Positions 9,015-17,268 of a stretch of DNA of 64,000 nucleotides are shown here, piece by piece. The stretch spans positions 310,001 to 374,000 of the forward strand of contig NC_015684.1 of the NCBI RefSeq assembly GCF_000218565.1, written 5' to 3'. This DNA is from Afipia carboxidovorans OM5. Lineage in GTDB: Bacteria > Pseudomonadota > Alphaproteobacteria > Rhizobiales > Xanthobacteraceae. Made by a program: the position numbers and the translations under genes. Every line of letters begins with the position of its first letter. Position 1 is the first letter of the stretch. The notes beneath the pieces are model-generated. The model did not search any database. It worked only from the letters and a program-made list of their open reading frames with translations, and had not been told where the DNA came from.

Positions 9015-9254
9015 GCCCGACAATCACGGGCCGCGCGCGCGTTGCTGGGTTGGACACAGGAGACGCTCGCTGACAAGGCCCAGGTATCGCTGACCGCGCT
9101 CAAGCGCCTCGAATCCGAAAGCGGACTCGAGGTGTACGAGACCACGCGCGATCAAGTTCGCAGGGCGCTTGAAGCAGCAGGCATCGTTCTCCTGTCAACT
9201 GACCGAGGACATGGAGTGCTGCTCGTTGACGATCGCGGAAATCGAAAGACGTGA
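9006..9254 (+). CDS. XRE-family helix-turn-helix regulator
   Basis: An 82-residue DNA-binding protein. The helix-turn-helix spans about residues 3-60 (RAARALLGWTQETLADKAQVSLTALKRLE in two parts), followed by a short C-terminal beta region (GIVLLSTDRGHGVLLVDD) typical of the small Cro/C1-type regulators of alphaproteobacterial ICEs. GGAGG sits five bases before the ATG, and a perfect 20-bp palindrome covers both. It heads the segment of DUF2285 regulators, so control of ICE excision or transfer genes is a reasonable inference. Target sites beyond its own palindrome are not known. Confidence 0.88.
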   Translation: MITARQSRAARALLGWTQETLADKAQVSLTALKRLESESGLEVYETTRDQVRRALEAAGIVLLSTDRGHGVLLVDDRGNRKT

Positions 9255-9364
9255 CTGGTTGCAGCAAAGAGCTTTCGCCGAGTCAGTATCCGTCGTTTCT
9301 CGAGAGACCTCCATCCCGCATGAAATCCAGCGAGAAAATGGGCTCAAGTTGAGCGAGCTACGCC

Positions 9365-9625
9365 ATGGTTGTTCCCTTTGACGATGATCCGCCCTCCGGC
9401 CAGGAGCTGACCGACTACGACAGGTCGCACATCAAGCTCTATATGCGCCTGCTTGATGCCACTGCCGACGGCGCGGATTGGCGGGAAGCCGTCGAAATCT
9501 TGTTCGGCATCGACCCGCACCGCGACCCCGAGCGCGCGCGTCGCGTCCACGACGGCCATCTGGAGCGCGCACGCTGGATGACGCAGATCGGATATCGGCT
9601 GCTTCTGCGCGAAGGCTGCAACTGA
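9365..9625 (+). CDS. DUF2285 (RovC-like DNA-binding) small protein
   Basis: An 86-residue protein with the pattern LYMRLLDATADGADWREAVEILFG followed by RARRVHDGHLERARWM and GYRLLL. The pattern L-x2-LDA-x2-GA-xx-RE-x5-FG recurs in the C-terminal domain of the next gene (AADGHMNGASYREIAIAIYG), so the two are distant homologues. The RovC-like family contains regulators of secretion systems. In ICEs of this type these proteins sit beside the XRE regulator and are thought to activate or modulate transfer genes; that role is inferred. Confidence 0.75.
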   Translation: MVVPFDDDPPSGQELTDYDRSHIKLYMRLLDATADGADWREAVEILFGIDPHRDPERARRVHDGHLERARWMTQIGYRLLLREGCN

Positions 9626-9653
9626 CTGGCATAAACGGGCGCTTCGTCATCGC

Positions 9654-9681
9654 GGTGCCGCCGCGGCACCGCGCGGTGCCG
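9654..9681. promoter_or_regulatory. Two mutually exclusive hairpins
   Basis: GGTGCCG-CCG-CGGCACC (9654-9670) and CGGCACCG-CG-CGGTGCCG (9664-9681) share the middle arm, so only one can form at a time. The site lies between the two DUF2285 genes. This is the layout of an attenuator-like switch, though no leader peptide is evident. Confidence 0.4.
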
Positions 9682-9758
9682 GCTCTCTGGCTTCCCACAA
9701 CCTCCATGCGAGGGAATCAATTCTCGCTCGACTTGCGCAATCCAAGGCGGGGTTGAAT

Positions 9759-10524
9759 ATGAGGCCCGATACTTCTCGTTGGAGAGAGACACCCACTTAC
9801 GACTACTTCGATCAGCTTGCGATCGAGGGGCTGGCGTGGGAGTGCCTGCGGCGACACGAACCCTACCAACGAACCTATCGCCAGATCCTGGAAGAGACGG
9901 ACGTGGCCGAGCCGCTGCCATTGGAAGCACAGCAACAGTGGGGTTTGCGATTTCCCCGCACGGCCGGGTTTGTCCGCTCTGACACAATCCGTCCTCTGGT
10001 CGCCTGCCGTCGTCCCCTCCGTTCTCACGCTGGCGCCGGCTCCAGAACATCTGTCGCTCGGTGAAGCGCCTCCGCTTAGCCCGCTCGATATCACCCGCGA
10101 CAGCCCTGAAGGAGAACTCGCTTTCTATGGCGGCGATTCTCCCCTTCAGACTCTCATGATGCCCGGCAGCGACCCGACAAAACCCGTCGTCGCAATGATC
10201 CCGTTCGATGCCGATATGCTCGGCCGGATCGAGACGCTAACGCGACTCTGGCGCAGCCTTCGCGGCCAAAGACCGCCGCCCGATACGCGGATGACCCAGC
10301 AGCAGCGCCGTCGTCTTCGCCGAATGATTCAGGCGGCCGACGGTCACATGAACGGCGCGAGCTATCGCGAAATCGCCATAGCGATTTACGGCGAGCCGCG
10401 CATTTCGGCCGAGTCGTGGAAGACCTCGCCTCTACGCGCCTCGGTGATCGGCCTGGTCAAAGGCGGCCTCGACGCCATCAACGGCGGGTATCTCAATATG
10501 CTTCGTCACCGCCGTCGCTCGTGA
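9759..10524 (+). pseudogene. DUF6499-DUF2285 regulator with a +1 frameshift in a C run
   Basis: ATG 9759 opens a frame with the DUF6499 N-terminal domain (MRPDTSRWRETPTYDYFDQL). After EAQQQWGLRF the expected family continuation, PGLSALTQSVLWSPAVVPSV, is found only in the +1 frame, which then runs to 10524 and contains the DUF2285 domain (GASYREIAIAIYG, SPLRASVIGLVKGG). The switch falls at TTTCCCC (9951-9957): four C residues where three would keep one frame. Possible explanations are a real inactivating insertion, a sequencing error in a homopolymer, or programmed +1 slippage at CCC-C. The codon pattern on both sides looks intact, which favours a recent event. If read through, the protein would be about 255 residues. 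Confidence 0.75.
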
Positions 10525-10534
10525 TCGCCCTGAG

Positions 10535-10569
10535 GGGTGAGGAATTTAGCTCCGCAAGTTCCTCATCCC
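10535..10569. terminator. Imperfect hairpin after the DUF2285 gene
   Basis: GGGTGAGGAA and TTCCTCATCCC form a stem with one unpaired base around a 14-base loop, starting 10 bases after the stop codon. No U-run follows. It may end the regulator transcript or be an operator for the downstream HTH gene. Confidence 0.4.
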
Positions 10570-10653
10570 TCCCGTCGCCCTTCCTTCGCCACCGTGGTCG
10601 TTGTTCGCCGCTGAACCGCAGCGGCTTCCCGCAACACCACGGAGGCCCGATCC

Positions 10654-10935
10654 ATGCGACCCGATACCGCCGTTCTACCGCCACGCTTCCTGCGGACCAA
10701 GGAAGCCGCAGAATTCCTCAGCCTTTCAGCCCGCACGCTGGAGAAGCACCGCACCTACGGGACGGGCCCGGCCTATCGAAAGCTCGGCGGCCGCGTCGTC
10801 TATTCCGTCGACGACCTTGAAACCTGGGCCGACCGTGGCGCCGTCACCTCGACCTCCGACCCGCGCGGTTCGGTCCTTCCTGCCAAACGCCAGACGCCAT
10901 CGACGGGCCAGCCCGTCGGTCGCTTCGCACGCTGA
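10654..10935 (+). CDS. AlpA/excisionase-like helix-turn-helix protein
   Basis: A 93-residue protein with a winged helix-turn-helix of the HTH_17/MerR-like type: FLRTKEAAEFLSLSARTLEKHR is the DNA-binding helix pair (about residues 12-33), then the wing GPAYRKLGGRVVYSVDDLETW. This domain is typical of phage excisionases and AlpA regulators. The 30-residue C-terminal tail is basic and low in complexity. It lies just upstream of repA, so control of replication or excision is plausible. No integrase is present in the window to confirm an excisionase role. Confidence 0.85.
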   Translation: MRPDTAVLPPRFLRTKEAAEFLSLSARTLEKHRTYGTGPAYRKLGGRVVYSVDDLETWADRGAVTSTSDPRGSVLPAKRQTPSTGQPVGRFAR

Positions 10936-10952
10936 TCGCGCCCGGTCCGTTC

Positions 10953-12113
10953 ATGGCGGTGCGGCGTCGTCACCCATCGGAGCGCGGACAGCTCGACCTG
11001 TTTCGGGCGCTCCCTGGCGACTTCGCGCCAAGAGACGCGCAGGATCTCATGACCTATCCCTTCTTCTCTCTTTCCAAATCCCATCGCACCGCGCCGATCG
11101 ACTTCGCCGCCGGCGACGTCGCGATCCGCGTGGAAGCGGTGCCCGATCATGGCATGGCGACCATTTGGGACGCCGACATCCTGATCTGGGCGGCGAGCCA
11201 GATCGTCGAGGCGCGTGACGCCGGGCTGCGCACATCGCGCCTGATGGCCGCCACTCCCTACGAGATTCTCACCTATGTCGGTCGCGGCACCAGCTTGCGC
11301 GACTACCAACGGCTCAAGGCCGCGCTCGACCGCCTGCAGTCGACCACCGTTTCCACCTCGATCCGACAACCGGCCGAAGGACGCCGCCATCGCTTCTCAT
11401 GGATCAATGAGTGGCAGGAGCGCACCGACGGTAACGGCCGCCCCGACGGGATCGAACTGATCGTCCCCGACTGGTTCTACAAGGCCGTGCTCGATGACGC
11501 GCTCGTCCTGACCATCGACCGCACCTATTTCGATCTGACCGGCGGCCTCGACCGTTGGCTCTATCGCCTGGTGCGCAAGCACGGCGGCCGCCAGCGGGCG
11601 GGGTGGCGTTTCGATCTGCGTCATCTTCACCAGAAGTCGGGCAGCCTCTCGCCGTTCAAGCGCTTCGCCTTCGAACTGCGCGATATCGTCCGCCGCCAGC
11701 CGCTCCCCGGCTACGCCCTCTTTCTGGAGGTGGAGATTGGCGGCCGCGTTCTGCTCGCCTTCGAGCCGCACCCACCTTGTGGAAAACCTGTGGACGGGCT
11801 CGTGCTATCGGGAACCCGCACTATCGTGCCATCGGGAACCCTTGGCTCGTGCTATCAGGAACCCAAACAGGGTCTAACGCACAGAAAGCAAAGCCGAAAG
11901 CGGCCCCTTAACTTAGAGTCTAACCAAGAATCTAACTCTGAAGAGCGCACGTGCGATGTGGAAAACCTCATCCGTGCGACGGCGCGCAACCTCAGCGCGG
12001 CTTCTTCCGGTCGCAGAGCCGCTGACCCGAAAAGCGCGCAGACGAAGCTGTTCGACGATCGATCCCAAGCCGGTCAGCGTCCTTTCCGAGACCGCTCGGG
12101 AGGGGTGCGATGA
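10953..12113 (+). CDS. repA: Replication initiator protein RepA
   Basis: A 386-residue protein. The core (residues about 25-275), with MTYPFFSLSKSHRTAPIDF, TPYEILTYVGRGTSLRDYQRL and YFDLTGGLDRWLYRLVRKHGGRQ, matches the RepA-type initiators of alphaproteobacterial plasmids and ICEs. These bind iterons and open the origin. The C-terminal 110 residues are low in complexity and overlap a set of direct repeats at 11801-11864, so the coding region probably also contains the origin. Another ATG at 11049 would drop the first 32 residues. The stop overlaps the parA start. In an ICE such a module allows replication of the excised circle. Confidence 0.88.
   Translation: MAVRRRHPSERGQLDLFRALPGDFAPRDAQDLMTYPFFSLSKSHRTAPIDFAAGDVAIRVEAVPDHGMATIWDADILIWAASQIVEARDAGLRTSRLMAATPYEILTYVGRGTSLRDYQRLKAALDRLQSTTVSTSIRQPAEGRRHRFSWINEWQERTDGNGRPDGIELIVPDWFYKAVLDDALVLTIDRTYFDLTGGLDRWLYRLVRKHGGRQRAGWRFDLRHLHQKSGSLSPFKRFAFELRDIVRRQPLPGYALFLEVEIGGRVLLAFEPHPPCGKPVDGLVLSGTRTIVPSGTLGSCYQEPKQGLTHRKQSRKRPLNLESNQESNSEERTCDVENLIRATARNLSAASSGRRAADPKSAQTKLFDDRSQAGQRPFRDRSGGVR
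11777..11966. repeat. Iteron-like repeats and origin candidate inside the repA 3' end
   Basis: Three direct copies of CGTGCTATCGGGAACCC (second with one, third with one mismatch) begin at 11801, 11825 and 11848, a 23-24 base period. They are flanked by two copies of TGTGGAAAACCT (from 11778 and from 11953), whose complement contains TTTTCCACA, close to a DnaA box. Between them is an AT-rich patch (11903-11940) with three TCTAAC repeats. The arrangement is that of an iteron origin. Function is inferred. Confidence 0.6.
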
Positions 12114-12763
12114 TCGTCGCGTTCCTCAATCAGAAGGGCGGCGTCGGGAAGACGACGCTCGCCCTCAACCTCGCTGGTGAACTGGCCAGCCGCGGAAAGC
12201 GCGTCACGGTTATCGACGCTGACCCGCAGGGGTCAGCGCTCGACTGGTCGCAGCAACGTAGTCGCGAAGGCCTTCCGCGCCTCTTCGGCGTCGTCGGCCT
12301 GGCGCGCGACACGCTGCACCGGGAGGCGCCCGAGCTGGCGCGCGATGTCGATCATGTGGTGATCGACGGTCCGCCCCGCGTCGCCGCGCTGATGCGCTCG
12401 GCTTTGCTCGCCGCCGATCTCGTCCTGATCCCGGTGCAGCCGTCGCCGCTCGACGGATGGGCGTCGGCCGAAATGCTCGCGCTCCTCGCGGAAGCTCGCA
12501 TCTACCGGCCTGATCTTCTGGCGCGCTTCGTTCTCAACCGCTGCGGCGCCCGCACAGTCCTGGCGCGTGAGACCGCCGAGATGCTGGCCGATCACGACCC
12601 GCCCGTGCTCGCCACAACCATCGGACAGCGCATCGCCTTCGCTTCGGCCGCGCAGACCGGCCGCCTCGTCTGCGAGCTGGACGAGGCGGCGACGGCGGCC
12701 CGCGAGGTCGCGGCGCTCGTGAACGAAATCAGCCGCCTTCGCGCAGGGAGGGCGGGCACATGA
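12110..12763 (+). CDS. parA: ParA-type partition ATPase
   Basis: A 217-residue Walker-type ATPase: deviant Walker A KGGVGKTT (residues 9-16), VIDADPQGSALDWS (about 36-49), and VVIDGPPR as Walker B (about 82-89). Its size matches the small ParA/ParF group that works with a ribbon-helix-helix partner rather than a large ParB. ATG 12110 overlaps the repA stop, and its own stop overlaps the next start, so repA-parA-RHH form one translation-coupled unit. It would segregate the element when it replicates outside the chromosome. Confidence 0.93.
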   Translation: MIVAFLNQKGGVGKTTLALNLAGELASRGKRVTVIDADPQGSALDWSQQRSREGLPRLFGVVGLARDTLHREAPELARDVDHVVIDGPPRVAALMRSALLAADLVLIPVQPSPLDGWASAEMLALLAEARIYRPDLLARFVLNRCGARTVLARETAEMLADHDPPVLATTIGQRIAFASAAQTGRLVCELDEAATAAREVAALVNEISRLRAGRAGT

Positions 12764-13011
12764 GCGAGCGCCCATCGCGACGCGGCTTCGCCAAGCGCCC
12801 CGCCGACGCTGAGCAATGGATCAAGGCGGCTGACACGCCGCCACGCGATGCCGCCGCTTCCAGCTTCACCGCGCGGCTGACCATCGACATCACGCCGGAT
12901 CTGCGCGGCCGCATCAAGATCATCGCCTTCCAGCGCGGTGTCACCGTCGCCGACATGCTGCGCGCGCTGCTCGAGCGCGAATTTCCTCCAACCGATGGAG
13001 CCCCCTCATGA
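12760..13011 (+). CDS. Ribbon-helix-helix protein, probable ParA partner
   Basis: An 83-residue protein with a disordered basic N-terminus and a C-terminal ribbon-helix-helix: the strand FTARLTIDITPDLRGRIK followed by helices AFQRGVTVADMLRALLEREF. This layout resembles ParG-type centromere-binding proteins, which use the flexible N-terminal arm to stimulate the ParF/ParA ATPase. It overlaps both neighbours by four bases (ATGA). A centromere site is not obvious; the repeats in repA could serve. Confidence 0.72.
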   Translation: MSERPSRRGFAKRPADAEQWIKAADTPPRDAAASSFTARLTIDITPDLRGRIKIIAFQRGVTVADMLRALLEREFPPTDGAPS

Positions 13012-13529
13012 CCGGCACTGCGGCCCCCCGCGTGCGCGGCGGTCCGATGCCGCCTGCACAGCCCCACGAAGACATGACCCATGTCGAACTGACGTGGGTG
13101 GAGAAGAAGATCGAATACTGGATCAGGTTCGGTCGCCAAGCCCACGAACAGATTCTCGACCGCCGTCGGCGTGTCGTCGGCTTCCAGCCGAACGCCGTCT
13201 TCGCCTTCGTCCGCTGGGCCGCCAACGACTACGGCACCATCATTTCGCGCATCGACATTCTGCGCGCGATCGTGCCGGGTCAGTCCTATCAGACGGTTCC
13301 CTTCGTGCGCCCCGGCGGCGAAATCCTGCTGAAGGTTGAGGGCTGGCCGAAAGTCGAGGACGTGCTTCGGCACATCGACGCCATCGAAGCGCTCGGCGTC
13401 GATGCCTGCGACGTCGCGCCGGACCATTGGCGTCACGTCGCTCATCGGGCACAGGCCGGTCACGCACCGCGTCCATACACGGCCGAGCGCCATCTGGCGT
13501 GGCTCAAGCGGCGGGAAATCCAAGGATGA
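13008..13529 (+). CDS. DUF2840 domain protein
   Basis: A 173-residue protein matching DUF2840: THVELTWVEKKIEYWIRFGR, a central WAANDYGTIISRIDILRA and a C-terminal WRHVAHRAQAG. The start at 13008 overlaps the previous stop; an internal ATG at 13077 (MTHVEL) is nearer to the usual family start and is the alternative. The gene is a standard neighbour of traF in ICEs of Rhizobiales and Sphingomonadales. Its function is unknown. Confidence 0.85.
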   Translation: MTGTAAPRVRGGPMPPAQPHEDMTHVELTWVEKKIEYWIRFGRQAHEQILDRRRRVVGFQPNAVFAFVRWAANDYGTIISRIDILRAIVPGQSYQTVPFVRPGGEILLKVEGWPKVEDVLRHIDAIEALGVDACDVAPDHWRHVAHRAQAGHAPRPYTAERHLAWLKRREIQG

Positions 13530-14071
13530 CCCGTTCCGGCTATGTCAAAGCCACGGCTATCGCCACGCTCGGCGTGGCGCTCGCCATCGCCGTGCCGACA
13601 TCCACCAAGCTGGTCTGGAACGTCACGCCCAGCGTCCCGATCGGACTCTACAGCATCGCGCCTTCCCATCGGCTCGAAGTCACCGATCTGGTCGCCGTCC
13701 TGCCACCCGAACCGCTGGCCGGTTTCATGGTCCGGCGCGGCTATATCGGTCCCGATGTGCCGCTGCTGAAGCGCGTGATGGCGCTGCCGGGACAGCGCGT
13801 CTGTCGCACCGGCATGGCGATCACCGTCGATAACGTGCCGCTCGGCGATGCCCGCGATCGCGACCGCATCGGTCGCGAACTGCCGATCTGGCAAGGCTGC
13901 CGACGGCTCGTCGCCGGTGAAGTCTTCCTCATGAATCCGGACGCGGCTGACAGCCTCGACGGGCGCTACTTCGGTCCGCTTGCCGACACCGCTGTGATCG
14001 GCCGCGCGACGCCCGTCTGGACCGACGAAGACGGCGACGGCCGCTTCGTCTGGCGCGCACCGACGCGCTGA
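13526..14071 (+). CDS. traF: TraF, S26-family signal peptidase of conjugation
   Basis: A 181-residue protein with an N-terminal membrane segment (residues 8-25). NVTPSVPIGLYSI carries the catalytic serine region of S26 peptidases, and PLLKRVMALPGQRVC holds the catalytic lysine region. NPDAADSLDGRYFGPL is the conserved C-terminal box. In RP4 and Ti-type systems TraF matures and circularises the TrbC pilin; trbC lies 7 kb downstream here. The start overlaps the DUF2840 stop (ATGA). Confidence 0.92.
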   Translation: MTRSGYVKATAIATLGVALAIAVPTSTKLVWNVTPSVPIGLYSIAPSHRLEVTDLVAVLPPEPLAGFMVRRGYIGPDVPLLKRVMALPGQRVCRTGMAITVDNVPLGDARDRDRIGRELPIWQGCRRLVAGEVFLMNPDAADSLDGRYFGPLADTAVIGRATPVWTDEDGDGRFVWRAPTR

Positions 14072-14110
14072 TTGCTTCCATTTTTCCACCCGCAACCAAG
14101 GAGACTTCCC

Positions 14111-14443
14111 ATGCAAATCGGTATGTTCACTCGCGAAGCAAACGGCTTCACCGGGCAGATTCACACGCTGACGCTCGCCTGCGATCTCGCCATCATCCCG
14201 GCCGAACCCTCCGAGACGGAGAACGCGCCGGACTACCGCGTTCACCAGGGCAGTGACGAAGGTCCAGAAGTCGGCGCGGGCTGGATGCGCGCCGGCGAAC
14301 GCGCCGGCGAGTACGTCGCGCTAGTCATAGACGATCCCGCTTTTCCGCATCCGATCCGCGCCAATCTCTTCCGTGACGACGACGCCGGTTCGGCTTGGTC
14401 CCTGCATTGGAGCCGTCCGTCCAAGCGCGACGCAAAGGACTGA
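14111..14443 (+). CDS. DUF736 family protein (second copy)
   Basis: A 110-residue protein starting MQIGMFTREANGFTGQIHTL, with the family core GAGWMRAGERAGEYVALVIDDPAF. It is clearly related to, but diverged from, the DUF736 protein at 8488-8814. GGAGA precedes the ATG. Two paralogues per element is common in these ICEs. It lies between traF and the transglycosylase gene, with only four bases to the next start, so co-expression with the DNA-processing genes is likely. Function is unknown. Confidence 0.9.
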   Translation: MQIGMFTREANGFTGQIHTLTLACDLAIIPAEPSETENAPDYRVHQGSDEGPEVGAGWMRAGERAGEYVALVIDDPAFPHPIRANLFRDDDAGSAWSLHWSRPSKRDAKD

Positions 14444-14447
14444 CGCC

Positions 14448-15170
14448 ATGCAGCGCGCCGTCCTTCTTCTCCTTTCCGGCCTGGTCCTGACAGCGAACGC
14501 GGCGTTGCCCGTTCGCGCGCAGACCTCGACACCGGCGCGCACGGCATCCGTCGATCCGCACGCCGGTTACGTCGCCGAAGCCTCGCAGCGCTTCGGCATT
14601 CCCGAAGCGTGGATCATCGCCGTCAAGCGCGCCGAAAGCGCCGGCGACGTGCGCGCGATCTCTTCGGCCGGTGCCATGGGCCTGATGCAGGTGATGCCCG
14701 ACACATGGGCAGGGCTTCGCGTGCGCTATCGGCTCGGTCGCAATCCTTACGACCCACGCGACAACATCCTCGCGGGGACGGCCTATCTGCGCGAGATGTA
14801 CGATCGCTATGGCACGATCCCCGCCATGCTCGCGGCCTACAATGCAGGACCCGGCCGCTACGACGAGCACCTCGCGACAGGGCGTGCGCTACCCGCCGAA
14901 ACCCGCGCCTATGTCGCTCTTCTCGCCCCTCAGCTCGGCTCCGCAGCGCTGTCGAGAGGCGCGCCCGCTGCCGCACCTCCGCCGCCCGATTGGCGCGAGG
15001 CCCCACTGTTCGTCACGCGATCCGCCGACGCTCGTTCTGCCGTCGGGACACCATTCGGCGGCCGCTCACTCGACAGCCGCTCGTCCCTTCCGGCTGCACC
15101 GGATGGCGACGGAGGACCGCAGGCAACGCCCATCGTTCTTGCCCGCGATGATACCGGAGACCCGCAATGA
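14448..15170 (+). CDS. Lytic transglycosylase of the transfer apparatus
   Basis: A 240-residue exported protein. A signal peptide is visible at residues 1-25 (hydrophobic core VLLLLSGLVLTANAALPV, end VRAQ). The SLT domain follows, with the catalytic glutamate in VKRAESAGD, then SSAGAMGLMQVMPDTW and MLAAYNAGPGRYDEH. Such VirB1/TrbN-like enzymes open the peptidoglycan locally for assembly of the mating channel. The last 90 residues are proline- and serine-rich and not conserved. ATG 14448 is chosen because it begins the signal peptide. Confidence 0.92.
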   Translation: MQRAVLLLLSGLVLTANAALPVRAQTSTPARTASVDPHAGYVAEASQRFGIPEAWIIAVKRAESAGDVRAISSAGAMGLMQVMPDTWAGLRVRYRLGRNPYDPRDNILAGTAYLREMYDRYGTIPAMLAAYNAGPGRYDEHLATGRALPAETRAYVALLAPQLGSAALSRGAPAAAPPPPDWREAPLFVTRSADARSAVGTPFGGRSLDSRSSLPAAPDGDGGPQATPIVLARDDTGDPQ

Positions 15171-15413
15171 TGGCGCGGCTTCGCATTCGCACCGGATCGG
15201 GCTCCAGCGTGTCATGGAGGGCGCGAAGGAGGGAGACAGGCACAACAACCGCACGATGGCAGGATAAAACGGCGCACCGTGCGCTTCGGTCGGTTGGTTG
15301 TTTTTGCTGCATTTTTAGACGCGTTGCGCGCCGTGCCGGGGTTACGCGCACCGTGCGCCGAACCCGCAATCCATTGGGCTTGCGCGAATTTTCGCACCGT
15401 GCGGGGCTGCGCC
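15171..15413. other. Intergenic region before the relaxase, candidate oriT
   Basis: This 243-base non-coding stretch holds three copies of CGCAC-C-GTGCG (15273-15283, 15347-15357, 15393-15403), each a near-perfect dyad. The first two are extended by G/C on both sides, and an AT-rich segment (15297-15318) lies between. Position directly upstream of a relaxase gene with dyads and an AT-rich patch fits an origin of transfer, with the dyads binding relaxase or an accessory regulator. The nick site cannot be placed. Confidence 0.5.
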
Positions 15414-17153
15414 ATGGCCGATGAAAACGAATTCCGTGTCCGGCCTGGCCGCATTCGCTCGACCCGCGCGCAGTCGGTTCGCCCCTTCATCGCCCAGGCG
15501 CTCGCGGCCGCGAAGAAGGCCGGCGGCGGCGTGTCGCGTTCAGGCCGCGTCGTCTCCGGCAACCGCTCGCGGTTCGGACGCGGCCAGCGCGCCTCTATCC
15601 AGGCCAACAGGCTCATCACCGCCCGCACGCGCGGCGCCGTCATCAAGGCCCGCGTCGTGCGGCACTCAGCGCGATCGGCGCCGCTTGGCACCCACCTCGA
15701 CTATCTGCGCCGCGACGGCGTGACCCGTGACGGAGAGAAGGCGCGGCTTTTCGGGCCGGGTGATGGCGAGGCGGACGGCCGCGCCTTCGCCGAGCGTTGC
15801 GAGGACGACCGGCATCATTTCCGTTTCATCGTCTCGCCGGACGACGCGCTGGAGATGTCGGATCTTCGATCCTTCACCAGCGACCTAGTCGGCCAGATGG
15901 AAAAGGATCTCGGCACGCGGCTCGACTGGGTCGCCGTCGACCACTGGAATACCGAGCATCCTCACGTCCACCTGATCGTGCGCGGCGTCCGTGACGACGG
16001 CCAGGACCTCGTCATCTCCCGCGACTACATCAAGGAGGGCATGCGCGACCGGGCGCGCGAACTCATCACCCAGGAGCTGGGGCCGCGCACCGATCTGGAT
16101 ATCCGCCGCACGCTCGAACGGCAGATCGAGACCGAGCGCTGGACGCAGCTCGACCGGCAGCTTGTCCGCGACGCGGGCAAGACCGGCATCACCGATCTCG
16201 CGCCACGTGCTGATCAGACGCCAGACGAATTCCACGCGCTGAAGGTCGGTCGGCTGCGCACTCTCGAAGTCCTCGGCGTCGCGGGACAGGTCGGCCATTC
16301 GCAATGGTTCATCAAGCCCGAGGCCGAGTCGGTCCTGCGCGAACTCGGCGAGCGTGGCGACATCATCAAGCGCATGCACCGCGCCCTGACCGAGCGCGGC
16401 ATCGAGCGCGGCTCGGCCGACTATATCATCGCCGCTGAAAGCCTCGACGTGCCTATCATCGGTCGCCTGGTTGAGCGCGGGCTGGATGATGAGCTGAAGG
16501 GTACGGCCTATGCCGTGGTCGACGGGGTCGACGGGCGAACTCACCACATCAAGCTGCCCCATCTCGACGCCGCCGGCGACAGCGCTCCGGGTTCGATCGT
16601 CGAGTTGCGCAAATTCGAGGACGCGCAGGGCGAACGCCGCGTCGCGATCGCCGTGCGTTCCGATCTCGACCTCACCTCCCAGGTCACGGCGTCCGGCAGC
16701 ACCTGGCTGGACCGGCAGGCCATCGCTCGCGAGCCGGCCTCGCTTTCCGATGGCGGCTTCGGCGCTGAGGTCCGCGACGCGCTCGACCGGCGCGCCGATC
16801 ATCTGGTCGGGCAAGGGCTGGCTGAACGCCAGGGCAGGCGGATCGTCTTCGCCCGGAACCTGATCGAAACCCTGCGCCGCCGCGAACTCGACACGGTCGC
16901 TACCAAGCTCGCGGCCGAGACGGGATTGCCGCACAAGCCGGCCTCGAATGGCGAGTTCATCGCCGGCGCTTATCGCCAGCGCCTCACGCTCGCCTCCGGC
17001 CGCTTCGCCATGATCGACGACGGCCTCGGCTTCCACCTCGTGCCCTGGAGCCCTTCGCTCGAGAAGCAGCTTGGCCGTCATGTCTCGGGGGTCGCCCGCA
17101 ATGATGGCGGCGTCGATTGGAGCTTCGGCCGCAAGCGGGGGCTCGGCCTCTAG
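15414..17153 (+). CDS. DUF3363 relaxase (VirD2-like)
   Basis: A 579-residue relaxase. The nuclease domain contains HHFRFIVSPDD (about residue 131) and WNTEHPHVHLIVRG (about 177), the histidine triad that coordinates the metal. The first catalytic segment is probably GTHLDYLRRDG (about 92), with a tyrosine. The C-terminal 300 residues match DUF3363, found only on this group of alphaproteobacterial relaxases. It would nick oriT, stay bound to the 5' end and pilot the strand through the channel. ATG 15414 is chosen over upstream in-frame starts because these would lie in the repeat-rich oriT region. Confidence 0.92.
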   Translation: MADENEFRVRPGRIRSTRAQSVRPFIAQALAAAKKAGGGVSRSGRVVSGNRSRFGRGQRASIQANRLITARTRGAVIKARVVRHSARSAPLGTHLDYLRRDGVTRDGEKARLFGPGDGEADGRAFAERCEDDRHHFRFIVSPDDALEMSDLRSFTSDLVGQMEKDLGTRLDWVAVDHWNTEHPHVHLIVRGVRDDGQDLVISRDYIKEGMRDRARELITQELGPRTDLDIRRTLERQIETERWTQLDRQLVRDAGKTGITDLAPRADQTPDEFHALKVGRLRTLEVLGVAGQVGHSQWFIKPEAESVLRELGERGDIIKRMHRALTERGIERGSADYIIAAESLDVPIIGRLVERGLDDELKGTAYAVVDGVDGRTHHIKLPHLDAAGDSAPGSIVELRKFEDAQGERRVAIAVRSDLDLTSQVTASGSTWLDRQAIAREPASLSDGGFGAEVRDALDRRADHLVGQGLAERQGRRIVFARNLIETLRRRELDTVATKLAAETGLPHKPASNGEFIAGAYRQRLTLASGRFAMIDDGLGFHLVPWSPSLEKQLGRHVSGVARNDGGVDWSFGRKRGLGL

Positions 17154-17268
17154 CCGGATCGAGGAGAAAGACCGTCGGGCGAAACCGTCCTATGTGCGCG
17201 CCACAGTTTTCGGCTGTACTTCGCCTACATCTTTCCTGTTGCTTGTCCCGCGTCCGGCTACTCTCTGA

